Under the pieces are notes generated by a model. It did no database searches. It worked only from the letters and a program-made list of their open reading frames with translations, and had not been told where the DNA came from. The position numbers and the translations under genes were made by a program. Positions 43,660 through 56,244 of a stretch of DNA of 64,000 nucleotides are shown one piece after another. How positions within the stretch are numbered: position 1 is the stretch's first letter; every line of letters starts with the position of its first letter. This DNA is from Trichaptum fuscoviolaceum (taxonomy: Eukaryota; Basidiomycota; Agaricomycetes; Hymenochaetales; Trichaptaceae), in the NCBI GenBank assembly GCA_910574455.1, contig CAJSYZ010000009.1:4995504-5059503 (forward strand), written 5' to 3'.

Positions 43660-43707
43660 CCTGCGCGATTCTCCCCTGCACAAGGGGAGACTATCGCCGA
43701 CCGCAGG
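43660..43707. other. Conserved 48-nt hairpin, spacer 1
   Basis: Nested pairing: CCTGCG with CGCAGG, CGAT with ATCG, and TCTCCCCT with AGGGGAGA around a five-base loop, with small bulges only on the right arm. The sequence is unchanged in all three spacers. Confidence 0.6.
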
Positions 43708-43806
43708 AAAGGAGAGATTAGCGAAAGGAGATAGCCAAATCTATGCCATTTTGTTTTTTCATTTTTGGGTGCCAACTTTCCTTTCTTTTCAACAAATAGA
43801 TAACCA

Positions 43807-45552
43807 ACGCACCTCGTTCATGAACGCGACGACGACGACCTTGCTCGCGTAGTGGTTCATGGGCAGGAAAAGGCACGTCACGAGTAGGCCGATGAAGCAT
43901 GATACGCCTGGGGGAAGTCTTTAACAGCTAAATTTTCAAGACAAAGAGAGAAAGAGACGCACCGAGGAGGTCGTATAGAAATATCGTACCGATCGCGATC
44001 TCAATGGGTGAGTCTATATTGAAATAGTGAGAGATCATTCTACGAGATTGAATGGAAGAGCACACACCGAATAACGCAAAGAAATGCCACGCAAACTCGC
44101 TCACGCGGTCCACGTCGGTCGTCATGAGCGTCATGATCTGCGCCTTGCTCGAGAACTCATCCTCATCCTGCTCTTCCTCGCCGTCCTCGCTCACGGCTCT
44201 TTTGGACTTGGCATCTGGGGTGTCGTCCGTGGACTTAGCCGCAGCAGAGGACGCGATGTTCTTGCGCACGAGCGTCTTGGCGAAGAGGATGGTGTTGAGT
44301 TGCACGCGGATGCGCACCTGGAGGGTGGTGGTGGAAATCGACCACAGCTGACCCGTGACTGTTACCAGAGTCAAATAAAATTTACCCAAAACCAGACTGG
44401 AACACACCTAAATACTGAATGACATTGAACCCAAAGAGACCCGCACACCATACCCAGCCCCATGCACGGTCCTGCCGGAGCGGATCGTCCTCGAAGTACT
44501 GCACGAGCTTCCGGAGGAAGAAGGCGGGCGAGTAGAACAGCATGGCGGAAACGACGACGAGACAGAGCTGCCTCACGAGCGTCGGCGCGTTCACACGGAT
44601 AATCTGGTAAGCTAGCTGCCACCCGCTCCCGTGCCGCGGCGTCCACCAGCGCCACCCCTGCAGTTTGTACGTCGTGAGCGCACGTCGCATGGACGCGAAG
44701 ATCGTCGGCGCGCGCATCGCAGCCGGCAGCAGAGGCAGGTCGCCAATCTCGAGACTCGTTGCCGTGTACCCGCGCAGCACGACCTGTGTCGTGTAGGAGA
44801 AGAGCATTATCGACCACGGACTTGCGGACACGATTCCACAGACGTTGTCTTCTGAGTTATCATCCGTCAGTGCGCGAGCGTGGTACACCTGTGCAGCGGG
44901 GAAGTGCAAGTCGGGGCCACGGGGCGTGCGGGAGGAGATCCAGAAGGCGGTAAGCCAGAGGAGCAGGGAGGCGTACCAGAGGCGGTGGACTGGTGCAGAG
45001 GGCAAGAGCGTGATGGCGACCAGGAAGGACAGTACGACCGTGCTGAGGCTCGCGAGGTGCACAGTGTAGCGCCAATGCGCGTGTGTGTCTGCGCTGCCGA
45101 GCGACAGGACGCTGAGCACAAGCGCGTAAACCGCAATGGCGAGATACAGCACGCCCGCCGCAATCTCTCGTGCGCCCGCGTCTGCGACAATTGTCCATCC
45201 GAGCGCGACAGTCTGTACAACCGCGAGCAATGTAAATGTCGTCGCGAGCACTAGCTTCCGCACGCGCATCTGCGACGAGTGAGCACAGAGAAGAACACAA
45301 ATAATAAGCACCGCACACCTTTCGCCAGAACTCTTCCTCCCGTATGGGCTGCCCGTCCACCATGTCCTCCGCCGTCGTCACATTGAATGGGTCCTCCAGC
45401 GCGTCCTTGCTGTCGTCGAGCGAGCCATTGTAGATAGGGAGCGCGACGCTTGCATCCGTGTCCTCTGAGCGGGCTGCGCGATACACGAATACACAGCTGA
45501 GAAGCGCACAGCAGGTCAGAAAGACAGCGACTTCGAGCTGGTACTGCGGCAT
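43807..45552 (-). pseudogene. ABC transporter 5' half, copy 2 (frame open)
   Basis: Same five exons as copy 1, from ATG 45552 (MPQYQLEVAVFLTC) to the donor at 43813/43812. All exons stay open. Exon 5 carries a 39-bp in-frame deletion that removes the segment after SKVVVVA, leaving FMNE at the exon end. If spliced and read into the following intron it would give about 518 residues: TMD0 and the first helices of TMD1 with no nucleotide-binding domain, so it cannot be a working transporter. Past the donor the sequence is unrelated to copy 1. The upstream leader chain is in frame here, with GC instead of GT at its first donor. It could act as a membrane fragment or be a silent relic. Confidence 0.85.
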
Positions 45553-47049
45553 GTGTGTTGTATTTCTATAAGCAAATGTTAGCTACAGCTGTCCAGCTTT
45601 ATGCACAATTGAAACGTACGAAAGAGTCAGAGTGGCGGGACCGAGTGCAAGACAGGCCCACGCGGTGCTCTCTTTCGCAATGACTTGTTCGAATTCTTGT
45701 CCGTGCTTGACGGAGGCTGGTGAGAGGAAGACGATGAAGACGAGCAGAGAGTTGGGTGCAAAGTTGAATTGCAAAAACTTGCGAGATCGACGTCAAATGC
45801 GACTCAAGTGATGACAAATCCACGCCGGCAATGACAAGTCCGGTGAAATCTGTATCCGGACCTCTGAATCTGCCATCTCATCGAAAACCAAACTTAGGAA
45901 GGACTGTGGCCTGCATGTGTCCGCGGCCTTGGAGGTCGATGGAGACGATGAAGGCGACGAGCGAAATGTGCGATCGACCTCGACCTATATCCGGCCATTT
46001 CTGCGCCCGGATCTCGGAGCGAAGCTTTCAATTTTGTACTGCGTCCATCGTCCTTCCGTCCCTCTAATAAACTTCTTAATCTCACTAGAACTGCACTGTG
46101 TACTTATTAAGAAATGAAATCGAGTTCAAGAAGCCGTGTGACACTCAATTGAAGGTGCATTTGCGCCGTCAGAGTTGATTTGGACGCAGTTGCGTCGATT
46201 CATTGCCATCACAACTTGAACTATGTAGCATACATGTGCTTTAGCACACTTGCAAAAGCATTGATTGTAGCTACATGCTAAAGGTGAGTAATCAATATCA
46301 TGTCTAGTCCTCGCTACCTCACGGCACTTCTAACTGTTCTTGCAGCCGTTTACCGCAGTTACGCACATGTCCAACTGTTTCTAATCAATCACTTGGCCCG
46401 TCTATCAACTTCAATAGCTAAACGACCATTTCACCGGTGGTATCTGATGCATATCTTGCTAAACTCAATAATGTTTATCTTCTACATTTTATGAATGGTA
46501 TTCATGTGAAACATGCACTCCTTCGCAACTACTCTACTGCCCAACATTACTTATGTCTCTTGCAGGCTTCTCTAGAATCTAAAGCAAATACATGCTTCAT
46601 ACTCCGCACGACACTCCGGATTCACTCATTGCAGCACACTCAAAGTTCTATTTCAAATAACAAATCTCAATTGCATTGCACTCTGCATTCAACACAAAAG
46701 CCCCAATCAATATAACACAAGTCTATCTACTCAACTGCAAACCGCACACGGCATATAAGCAAGTCAGCACTTGCTCTACGCAATGCGGAGGCTGTCGCAC
46801 GCTCACCTTGAACCCCGGAACAGAAAGCCAATCCCATTTCCCGCCACCGCCGCCACCTGCGCAACAAATCAGCTCACGCCACGTACGGGCATAGCTTCGC
46901 TCCCCAAGCGTACGGACATAGTCTCCCCCTCCATTTCCGCATTTCGCGGTCCAAGACAAGTCGAGTCGAGCGCCGAAAAGGTCAAGAAGAACAAAAAATC
47001 CAAGTCACGAGAGGGAGTTAAAAAAGCAAGTCAAAAAGAGTGCTTAGAA
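45553..47049. other. Spacer 2, proximal part with leader exons
   Basis: Counterpart of 36346-37849. The leader exon chain is in frame with copy 2 (one base shorter than in copy 1). Relative to copy 1 a 22-bp segment is present before the leader ATG. No other gene seen. Confidence 0.5.
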
Positions 47050-48345
47050 GGTGCCGGGCCCGGGCTTTTTGGTACATGCGACTACACTACGAAAGAGAAA
47101 GAAATATAAAGATCCTGTGGTGCTGAGGGTGCTGTGAATGCAATGGTTAGTCGTCTTCGGGTGTGTCTGGTTTGCAGAGGGTAGGTTAGAAAGGCGGGCG
47201 TGCGACAGAAGGGAGTGGGAGACGGGACTCATCTGCGTTGGCGCAAGCCCGCTGTCGGCGCGAAGCTTGCCTTGAGAGTCATGAGTGACGCCGTAGATGA
47301 AGGAGAAATCTGAAATGAAGACATTAGAATGTACAAAGGACACACAAGAATGAAGACGCACCTGTGCGGCAAAGTGCCTGAATGCCGTCCTCGCAACCGC
47401 CATCAGTGTCGATTCATCGCCATCGCAAAGAGAATGCCACTGGCACATTCTGAAATGAAGATATTAGGACAATATAAAGAGGGCTACGAAAATGAAGACT
47501 CATCTTCGACACCGAGGGACTCGAGAGCTCGCAGAACAAAAGAAATCCACTGAAAGGATTCTGTGAGTTAGAAAGCAATCATCAAGGGGAGAGAACGGGA
47601 CTAACCTTCCACTCGAAGCCAGCGCCGCCATTAAAAAGTCATGTTGTCTAGAGAAAAGAAGTCAGAAATAGCCAGTAAGGGAAGAAGAACGAAGACTCAT
47701 CTTCACGAGGTGCCCGTACGCCCCGTCAATCGCCGACAACACAAATAAACAATTATAGCCCCCAGAACCCGTATGCAAAGCGCCCGTAAGCTCAATATGT
47801 CCCCCAGAACTCAAATGCAAGTGTGCAAAGCCCCCAGAATCGAAATGCAAGCCCGTAACTATGGAAACAAGTCAGACAGAACTGCGAGGCAGAATGCAGA
47901 CGACTCACAAAGTGCACCGGCACCTCCCAAACGATAGGTCTCGGTCCTGAGCACGCATGAGTAAAACGGAAAGGACAGAAAAAGCGGGAAGGTACGCGCC
48001 AGGCTGAATATCCTCGATCACAAGGTGAGTCTCCACCTAGCATAGAGACGCATCAGTGCCCGCCTCAGACACAAAAAGAGGAAGAGAAAACGCCCACTCG
48101 CCATCAAGTCACAGACAAAGAGAACCCAACCAAGCTGTGCCATGCCCGACGAGTGCAGTGGGAACTATGCACTTGCAGAGCGTATGCGGGTGCGTCCACC
48201 CGTCTTACAACGTCTGCGCGGAGGCCATCAGCTGGTTCGTGCGCGAGAGAGAAAGGAAAGATGCACGGGCACGCGAAGGAGAAGGCAAGAAGGCTTATAT
48301 TGGTTGGGGGCCTTTCGCTTGCGGGAGTGTCGCACGGCGAAAACT
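47050..48345 (-). other. Spacer 2: exon-like segments of an unrecognised gene
   Basis: Second copy of the 37850-39130 block with the same putative splice signals, including the ATGAGT donors. Small changes only; still no single open frame. Confidence 0.3.
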
Positions 48346-48469
48346 TGGATAGGAATCCGGCATCCGGCCTCAGGTTCCGTTCTGTGCACGTAATGTTGAA
48401 TATTCTGGCTCCCAGATGCCGCTTGGGTCCCGCAGAATGCTGTCAGAATTTGAGGATGCGTTAAACTGA

Positions 48470-51400
48470 AGATTCTGCACTCACCTCTCGAACACAGATC
48501 CAAGCTGTCTGTTCAACTTGTCTGAGACAGATGTGCGTAGGGAGGGTGTTCCACAGACGGCGGAGAGAATGCTGTTGGCGGGACGATTCAAGATCGCCGC
48601 CAGTGGCCCTGGAACGTCTCGCTTGCAAGATTTAAATTTCAATAACAATCTTCGCCCGGGCTTCTCTTCCGGCGCAACTTCACTCTGGAATACACAGATT
48701 CCTACAGTGTCTTGTCGTCCTATGCCATAGAATAGAATCGAAAGGATTGTGCACCGCAAGAACTGCTGAAGGAGCATGCATTCTGAAATTGAGAACGGAA
48801 GGTAAGCACGAAAACATATCCCATAACTGCAGGATGACTTACCTCCGCCGATTGGCACCTAAGCGACACCGCTTATGTGTTCAGGAACGCTGGTACATCT
48901 CGCTTGCGTCCTGAACAGTGGTGTCAGGATTCGAGGACAAACCCGGGCAAAGATACTGTGCTCACCTCTCGAAAGCAACCGCAAGCATTGCAAGTTGCCT
49001 GAACAACTCAACTGCAATAGGGACGAGCTCAGCACGAGTGTTGGACCGCCCACAGACGGCGGAGGGAGTGTTGGTAGTGGGGTAACTCCAGATCACCGCC
49101 GATTTGCGTCCTAGCAGACCTGGGACATCTCGCTTGCGTATTGACATGGAATTTCAAACTTCCGTCGCAATCTTCGGCCGAGCATCGCTTCCACCGCGGT
49201 TTCAGCACCAGAGATGCAGATTTCTGAAGATTATTATCGTCCTATGCCATAGAATAGAATAGAAAGGCGTTTGCAAAGCAATTAGAGCTCGAAGACCAGG
49301 AGGATAGATACAGAGTGCCGCTGAATAACACAGCAGCAAATCGCACGTAAACTGCGCAGATTAGCCGATGATGGATCTCGCTTAGCATACCAGGGATGCT
49401 ATCGCGTGCGATTGCGGCCCAAATCTATGCAGAAGGGGGCGGAGAACGCTGGAAGATCTTCCTGCAGATGTTTGCAACATTTGTCCCGTTGCACGGGAAC
49501 AGGCCACAGAAACGCAGGTCTTGACGCATTTTTGAGACAGATTAAACCTCTGAAACATACCAATGGCATTGAGGATGCAATAGAAGGCGGAGGAGAGCTC
49601 GGGGACGAAGAGTTTTGCAGAAATGAGAGAAAGCGCCGGTTGAGCCCAACATAGCCGAGTTTGCGATTTCCGCCGCATTAGCAACCATATTTACGTTGCT
49701 TGACAGTCCCTCGCGTCTCTTGAACAGATAATATGTCGATAGAATGTACAGAAACAAGTGTGTTAAGTAGGGTTGTGGTGGAAGAGGAGAAACATGCAAT
49801 CGATGGTTTGCGTCCGTTCATGTTCCCAATATGGTAATGGTTGATGCGATGGTATGTTTCTGAATCCGCCGATCAGCTTCGAGCATTGCTACAGCCGTTT
49901 TAATGCAATATATGTATATAAATCCATCTATTGAGACACAGAAAGATTCAAAACTTATGAGAACTGTAGATATTGATATCCAATTCGGGAGGAAAGCCTA
50001 ATGCACATACTGATGTATGTACGGAGGAAGCTTTGCTTCGCAAAACCTTCATCCTGAGATCTGAACGGGTGATTGGTGCTGCACCCCTGCATTGGCACCG
50101 AGGATTCACGTTCCCCACAAAGCCTTTAAATGTATTATAAAATTTATAAATTTTGCGCACCATGCAAAGCAAAGATTGAACTCCGCTGGCGCTGGCGGAC
50201 AGAAACCATTGCCGATACATGCGTAGTATCTCCCACAGTATAAAGCTCGATCGTCCCAGGTACTTGGCGAAGCGGCCCTGGCGGCTATGCTAATCTGAAG
50301 AAGAGAAACTAGAAAACCAAGAACAAAGAAGATACAATGCTCACCTCTCGAACGCAGCTGCAAACATTGCAAGCTGCCTGAACCACTCGAATGTGATGGG
50401 GACGTGCTCTACACGAAGCAAGGGCCTGCCTGAAGACGGCGGAGGGAGCACAGTCAAGGGCTTGTGTCCACATTGCCGCCGATTCGCACCGGAGAGGCCG
50501 TGGAATGTCTCGCTTGTGTGTTGGCGCAAAATTTTACACTTCCGCTGCAATCTTCGGCCGAGCTTCGCATCCACCTCTATTTCAGAACCAGAGATGCAGA
50601 TTCCGGAATATTTAAGTTGAAATATGCAGCAGAATAGCATAGATAGGCTTCTGCATTAGAATCAGTGCTTGAGATTGAGGAGAGCAGACAGAGTGCCGTC
50701 GAATGACACAGCAGCAAAGTACACGTAAACTGCGCAGATTAGCCGATAGATGATCTCGCTTGGCATTCAAGGGATGCCTTAGCATGAGATTGGGGCCGAA
50801 ATTTGCGCAGAATGGGGAGGTGTACACCGGGAGATCTTGCAGAGAGTGTTTGCAATGATTCTCTTGTTACACGAAAATCAGCCACAGAATCGTTAGTTTT
50901 GCTGCATATTCAACACATAGTATGCATCCAGAGTACGTACACAGCATTGCAGATGTACCAGAAAGCGGAGGAGAGCTCGGGGAGGAAGGTTTTCATAGAT
51001 ATGAGAAAAAGCGCCGGTTGACCTCAGCATAGCCGAGTGTGCTATTTCCGCCGCTTTAGCAACCGCTTTTGCGTTGCTAGACAGTCCATTGCATTGCTAG
51101 AAGGTTGACAGAATGTGCACAAGCAAGTGAGTCAAGCAAGGTTGTTGTGGAAGATGAGAAACACGCAAACGATGGTCTGCCGCAGTTGAAGTTCCCTATA
51201 TGGGAATGGTTGATGTGATGAAGATATATGTTTTTTGAAGCCGCCGAGCAGCTTCGAAGATGGCTACAGTGCAAAATATGTATAGAAAATTTGGCTGCTA
51301 AACACATTCAGAGCTAACTAACAAGAGAATTTTATATATTGATGTCTGCCAAGCGGCGGAAAAGCTATTGTACATATTGATGTGCGGACAAAGCTTTGCT

Positions 51401-51640
51401 TCGCAAAGCCTTCATCCTGAGATCTGACCGGGAAATTGGTGCTGCAACCCATTGTCTGTTGCTCTCTGTGTGTTTGTGTTCCCTGCAGAGCTTTGAATGT
51501 TATAAATTTGTGTGAAACACAAAAAGCAAAGTATATATATCGAATTCCGCCGAGCAACAGCCAGGAAGTGGCCGATTACCTGCATAACCCGGAGATTAAA
51601 GCTTAATCGTCCCAGGTACTTGGCAATGCAACCCTGAAGC
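48470..51640. repeat. Nested 1.36-kb tandem modules, spacer 2
   Basis: Second copy of the 39240-42415 modules. From about 49440 to 50715 I see no difference from 40210-41485 in spacer 1, whereas spacer 3 differs at several sites in this stretch. Confidence 0.8.
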
Positions 51641-52275
51641 CCGCTTCTGAAGTAAGAGTTCTCCGTGTAAAGCAATATATATATGTATCGAAATCCGCCG
51701 AGCAGTGGTTTCAGGGACGTATATATAGATTTGAGTGCTCGTGCAAGGCAATATGTATATGTTTCGAAGCCCGCCAACCGGCGGTTTCAAGGTCATTACG
51801 TGAATGCTCGAGTGTGCCGCAAGTGTTTCTTGAATTCCATAGCCGAGTACGGCAAGTGTACCTTTTTTCCCATGACAGGCAACATGCGGGCATGCAAGGC
51901 AATGTATACATGCATCGAAGCCCGCCGAGCGGCGGTCTTGGGTTCCATTGTTGCAAGACAGCATATATATAGTATCAAAATCTGCTGAGAAGCGGATTAT
52001 CTTTCCTGGAAAAAGCTGAATTTGAGTGGTCAAGCAATGCAATGTATATATGTATGAAATTCCAGCAAGAAGGCCTTACGGGTACAGGAGCAAGGTGTTC
52101 CTGAAGCTAATTTTTGAGTTCCGCCAAGCAGTGGTCTCGAGGATCTTACGGATACCTTGATAACCAAGTTCTGACTTTTGATGCTAATTCACCAATCCCA
52201 GTGATTCCGTGAGTCCGTTTGCAAAGCAATATATATATGTTTCGAGTTCCGCCGAGCGGCAGACTTGAGAACTCA
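51640..52275. repeat. Hairpin array beside TATATATG tracts, spacer 2
   Basis: Copy of 42415-43065 with short deletions, for example loss of about 15 bp around 51720, and length changes in the AT tracts. Confidence 0.75.
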
Positions 52276-52714
52276 CAAATCTAGCCGAGTTCAATGACAT
52301 CTTGACACACATTTGGTACGGTGACCCTGAATCACAGGTGATAACCACAGTATGTTGACCCTAGCTCACGCAACATCCCCCGCAGAAGACTTCCGGCAAA
52401 GCAATATCACTATGTTATTGATGCAGACAAGAGGGCCTCGGGCAAGAAGGTGAGGAGCCGAATAAGGTGCTGACAGCCAAACAGCAGCGGTTCAAGGTGA
52501 ATTGTGTCTGTCTCGTGAGTTGCAATTGGACGCGCGAGGCAGGCGGGAAACAGGCCGAAAAGATGCAATGCAATTATATTAAGATTTAAGGGAAGTACAC
52601 AAGCTAAGCGATTGCCGCGAGGCCGGAAGAAACTAGCCTACAAGCGATCGAATACTCACCTAGCAGAAAGTGGCAAACATGGCACGCGCGCACGCACAGA
52701 CCAGGGGGAGTCGG

Positions 52715-52720
52715 TATAAA
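52715..52720 (+). promoter_or_regulatory. TATA box pointing into truncated copy 3
   Basis: Same TCGGTATAAAGGCTGG context as at 43526. Confidence 0.3.
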
Positions 52721-52848
52721 GGCTGGCGCACAGAGAGATGCAGAAGGTAAATGCCTTTATGCTGCGCCAATTCTCCTTTGTCCTGTTGTAGCCATCCTTT
52801 GTTGTTCGTCTCTGTAGTCAGTAGATAGCCCGGATGTACATAGACTCA

Positions 52849-52896
52849 CCTGCGCGATTCTCCCCTGCACAAGGGGAGACTATCGCCGACCGCAGG
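52849..52896. other. Conserved 48-nt hairpin, spacer 2
   Basis: Identical to the hairpin at 43660-43707. Confidence 0.6.
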
Positions 52897-53004
52897 AAAG
52901 GAGAGATTAGCGAAAGGAGATAGCCAAATCTATGCCATTTTGTTTTTTCATTTTTGGGTGCCAACTTCTCTTTCTTTTCAACAAATAGAAAGCGTGAATA
53001 ACCA

Positions 53005-54730
53005 ACGCACCTCGTTCATGAGCGCGACGACGACGACCTTGCTCGCGTAGGCACGTCACGAGTAGGCCGATGAAGCATGATACGCCTGGGGGAAGTCTTT
53101 AACAGCTAAATTTTCAAGACACAGAGAGAAAGAGACGCACCGAGGAGGTCGTATAGAAATATCGTACCGATTGCGATCTCAATGGGTGAGTCTATATTGA
53201 AATAGTGAGAGATCATTCTACGAGATTGAATGGAAGAGCACACACCGAATAACGCAAAGAAATGCCACGCAAACTCGCTCACGCGGTCGACGTCGGTCGT
53301 CATGAGCGTCATGATCTGCGCCTTGCTCGAGAACTCATCCTCATCCTGCTCTTCCTCGCCGTCCTCGCTCACGGCTCTTTTGGACTTGGCATCTGGGGTG
53401 TCGTCCGTGGACTTAGCCGCAGCAGAGGAGGCGATGTTCTTGCGCACGAGCGTCTTGGCGAAGAGGATGGTGTTGAGTTGCACGCGGATGCGCACCTGGA
53501 GGGTGGTGGTGGAAATCGACCACAGCTGACCCGTGACTGTTACCAGAGTCAAATATAATTTACCCAAAACCAGACTGGAACACACCTAAATACTGAATGA
53601 CATTGAACCCAAAGAGACCCGCACACCATACCCAGCCCCATGCACGGTCCTGCCGGAGCGGATCGTCCTCGAAGTACTGCACGAGCTTCCGGAGGAAGAA
53701 GGCGGGCGAGTAGAACAGCATGGCGGAAACGACGACGAGACAGAGCTGCCTCACGAGCGTCGGCGCGTTCACACGGATAATCTGGTAAGCTAGCTGCCAC
53801 CCGCTCCCGTGCCGCGGCGTCCACCAGCGCCACCCCTGCAGTTTGTACGTCGTGAGCGCACGTCGCATGGACGCGAAGATCGTCGGCGCGCGCATCGCAG
53901 CCGGCAGCAGAGGCAGGTCGCCAATCTCGAGACTCGTGGCCGTGTACCCGCGCAGCACGACCTGTGTCGTGTAGGAGAAGAGCATTATTGACCACGGGCT
54001 CGCGGACACGATTCCACAGACGTTGTCTTCTGAGTTATCATCCGTCAGTGCGCGAGCGTGGTACACCTGTGCGGCGGGGAAGTGCAAGTCGGGGCCACGG
54101 GGCGTGCGGGAGGAGATCCAGAAGGCGGTAAGCCAGAGGAGCAGGGAGGCGTACCAGAGGCGGTGGACTGGTGCAGAGGGCAAGAGCGTGATGGCGACCA
54201 GGAAGGACAGTACGACCGTGCTGAGGCTCGCGAGGTGCACAGTGTAGCGCCAATGCGCGTGTGTGTCTGCGCTGCCGAGCGACAGGACGCTGAGCACAAG
54301 CGCGTAAACCGCAATGGCGAGATACAGCACGCTTGCCGCAATCTCTCGTGCGCCCGCGTCTGCGACAATTGTCCATCCGAGCGCGACAGTCTGTACAACC
54401 GCGAGCAATGTAAATGTCGTCGCGAGCACTAGCTTCCGCACGCGCATCTGCGGCGAGTGAGCACAGAGAAGAACACAAATAATAAGCACCGCACACCTTT
54501 CGCCAGAACTCTTCCTCCCGTATGGGCTGCCCGTCAACCATATCCTCCGCCGTCGTCACATTGAATGGGTCCTCCAGCGCGTCCTTGCTGTCGTCGAGCG
54601 AGCCATTGTAGATCGGAAGCGCGATGCTTGCATCCGTGTCCTCTGTGCGGGCTGCGCGATACACGAACACACAGCTGAGAAGCGCACAGCAGGTCAGAAA
54701 GACGGCGACTTCGAGCTGGTACTGCGGCAT
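53005..54730 (-). pseudogene. ABC transporter 5' half, copy 3 (exon 5 broken)
   Basis: Exons 1-4 from ATG 54730 are open and nearly identical to copies 1 and 2. Exon 5 has the shared 39-bp in-frame deletion and, in addition, lacks 20 bp near 53050 (the segment coding for the PMNHY region), which shifts the frame. No downstream transporter exons follow. The leader chain upstream (about 54735-55075) is open and has a GT donor. Confidence 0.85.
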
Positions 54731-56244
54731 GCGAGAGATGTGTGTATTTTATTTCTATAAGCAAATCTTTAGCCACGACTATCCAGCTTTATGCACAATT
54801 GAAACGTACGAAAGAGTCAGAGTGGCGGGACCGAGTGCAAGACAGGCCCACGCGGTGCTCTCTTTCGCAATGACTTGTTCGAGTTCTTGTCCGTGCTTGA
54901 CGGAGGCTGTAAGCACGAAGACGATGAAGACGAGCAGAGAGTTGGGTGCAAAGTTGAATTGCAAAAACTTGCGAGATCGACGTCAAATGCAACTAAAGTG
55001 ATGACAAATCCACACCGGCAATGACAAGTCCGGTGAAATCTGTATCCGGACCTCTGAATCTGCCATCTCATCGAAAACCAAACTTAGGAAGGACTGTGGC
55101 CTGCATGTGTCCGCGGCCTTGGAGGTCGATGAGGACGATGAAGACGACGAGCAAAATGTGCGATCGACCTCGACCTATATCCGGCCATTTCTGCGCCCGG
55201 ATCTCGGAGCGAAGCTTTCAATTTTGTACATCGTCCTTCCGTCCCTCTAATAAACTTCTTAATCTCACTAGAACTGCACTGTGTACTTATTAACAAATGA
55301 AATCGAGTTCAAGAAGCCGTGTGACACTCAATCAAAGGTGCATTTGCGCCGTCAGAGTTGATTTGGACGCAGTTGCGTCGATTCATTGCCATCACAACTT
55401 GAACTAGCATACATGTGCTTTAGCACACTTGCAAAAGCATTGATTGTAGCTACATGCTAAAGGTGAGCAATCAACATCATGTCTAGTCCTCGCTACCTCA
55501 CGGCACTTCTAACTGTTCTTGCAGCCGTTTACCGCAGTTACGCACATGTCCAACTGTTTCTAATCAATCACTTGGCCCGTCTATCAACTCCAATAGCTAA
55601 ACGACCATTTCACCGGTGGTATCTAATGCATATCTTGCTAAACTTAATAATGTTTATCTTCTACACTTCATGAATGGTATTCATGTCAAACATGCACTCC
55701 TTCGCAACTACTCTACTGCCCGACATTACTTATGACTCTTGCAGACTTCTCTGATGCTCTCACTTTCAAGTGACTCTAAAGCAAATACATGCTTCATGCT
55801 CCGCACGACACTCCGGTTTCACTCAATGCAGCACACTCAAATTTCAAGTTCAAATAACAAATCTCAATTGCATTGCACTCTGCATTCATTACAAAAGCCC
55901 CAATCAATATAACACAAGTCTATCTACTCAACTGCAAACCGCACACGGCATATAAGCAAGTCAGCACTTGCTCTACGCAATGCGGAGGCTGTCGCACGCT
56001 CACCTTGAACCCCGGAACAGAAAGCCAATCCCATTTCCCGCCACCGCCGCCACCTGCGCAACAAATCAGCTCACGCCACGTACGGGCATAGCTTCGCTCC
56101 CCAAGCGTACGGACATAGTCTCCCCCTCCATTTCCGCATTTCGCGGTCCAAGACAAGTCGAGTCGAGCGCCGAAAAGGTCAAGAAGAACAAAAAATCCAA
56201 GTCACGAGCGGGTGAAAAAAAGGCAATTAAAAAGAGTGCTTAGA
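54731..56244. other. Spacer 3, proximal part with leader exons
   Basis: Counterpart of 36346-37849 and 45553-47049. A few extra bases (CGAGAG) separate the start codon from the upstream acceptor region compared with copies 1 and 2. No other gene seen. Confidence 0.5.

Larger units (their letters stand above)
43066..43802. other. Spacer 1, distal part
   Basis: No gene supported. Contains minus-strand donor-like sites (GCTAGGTGAGT at 43465-43475 and CAGGTGAGT at 43655-43663), a plus-strand TATA box and a long hairpin, listed separately. Confidence 0.5.
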
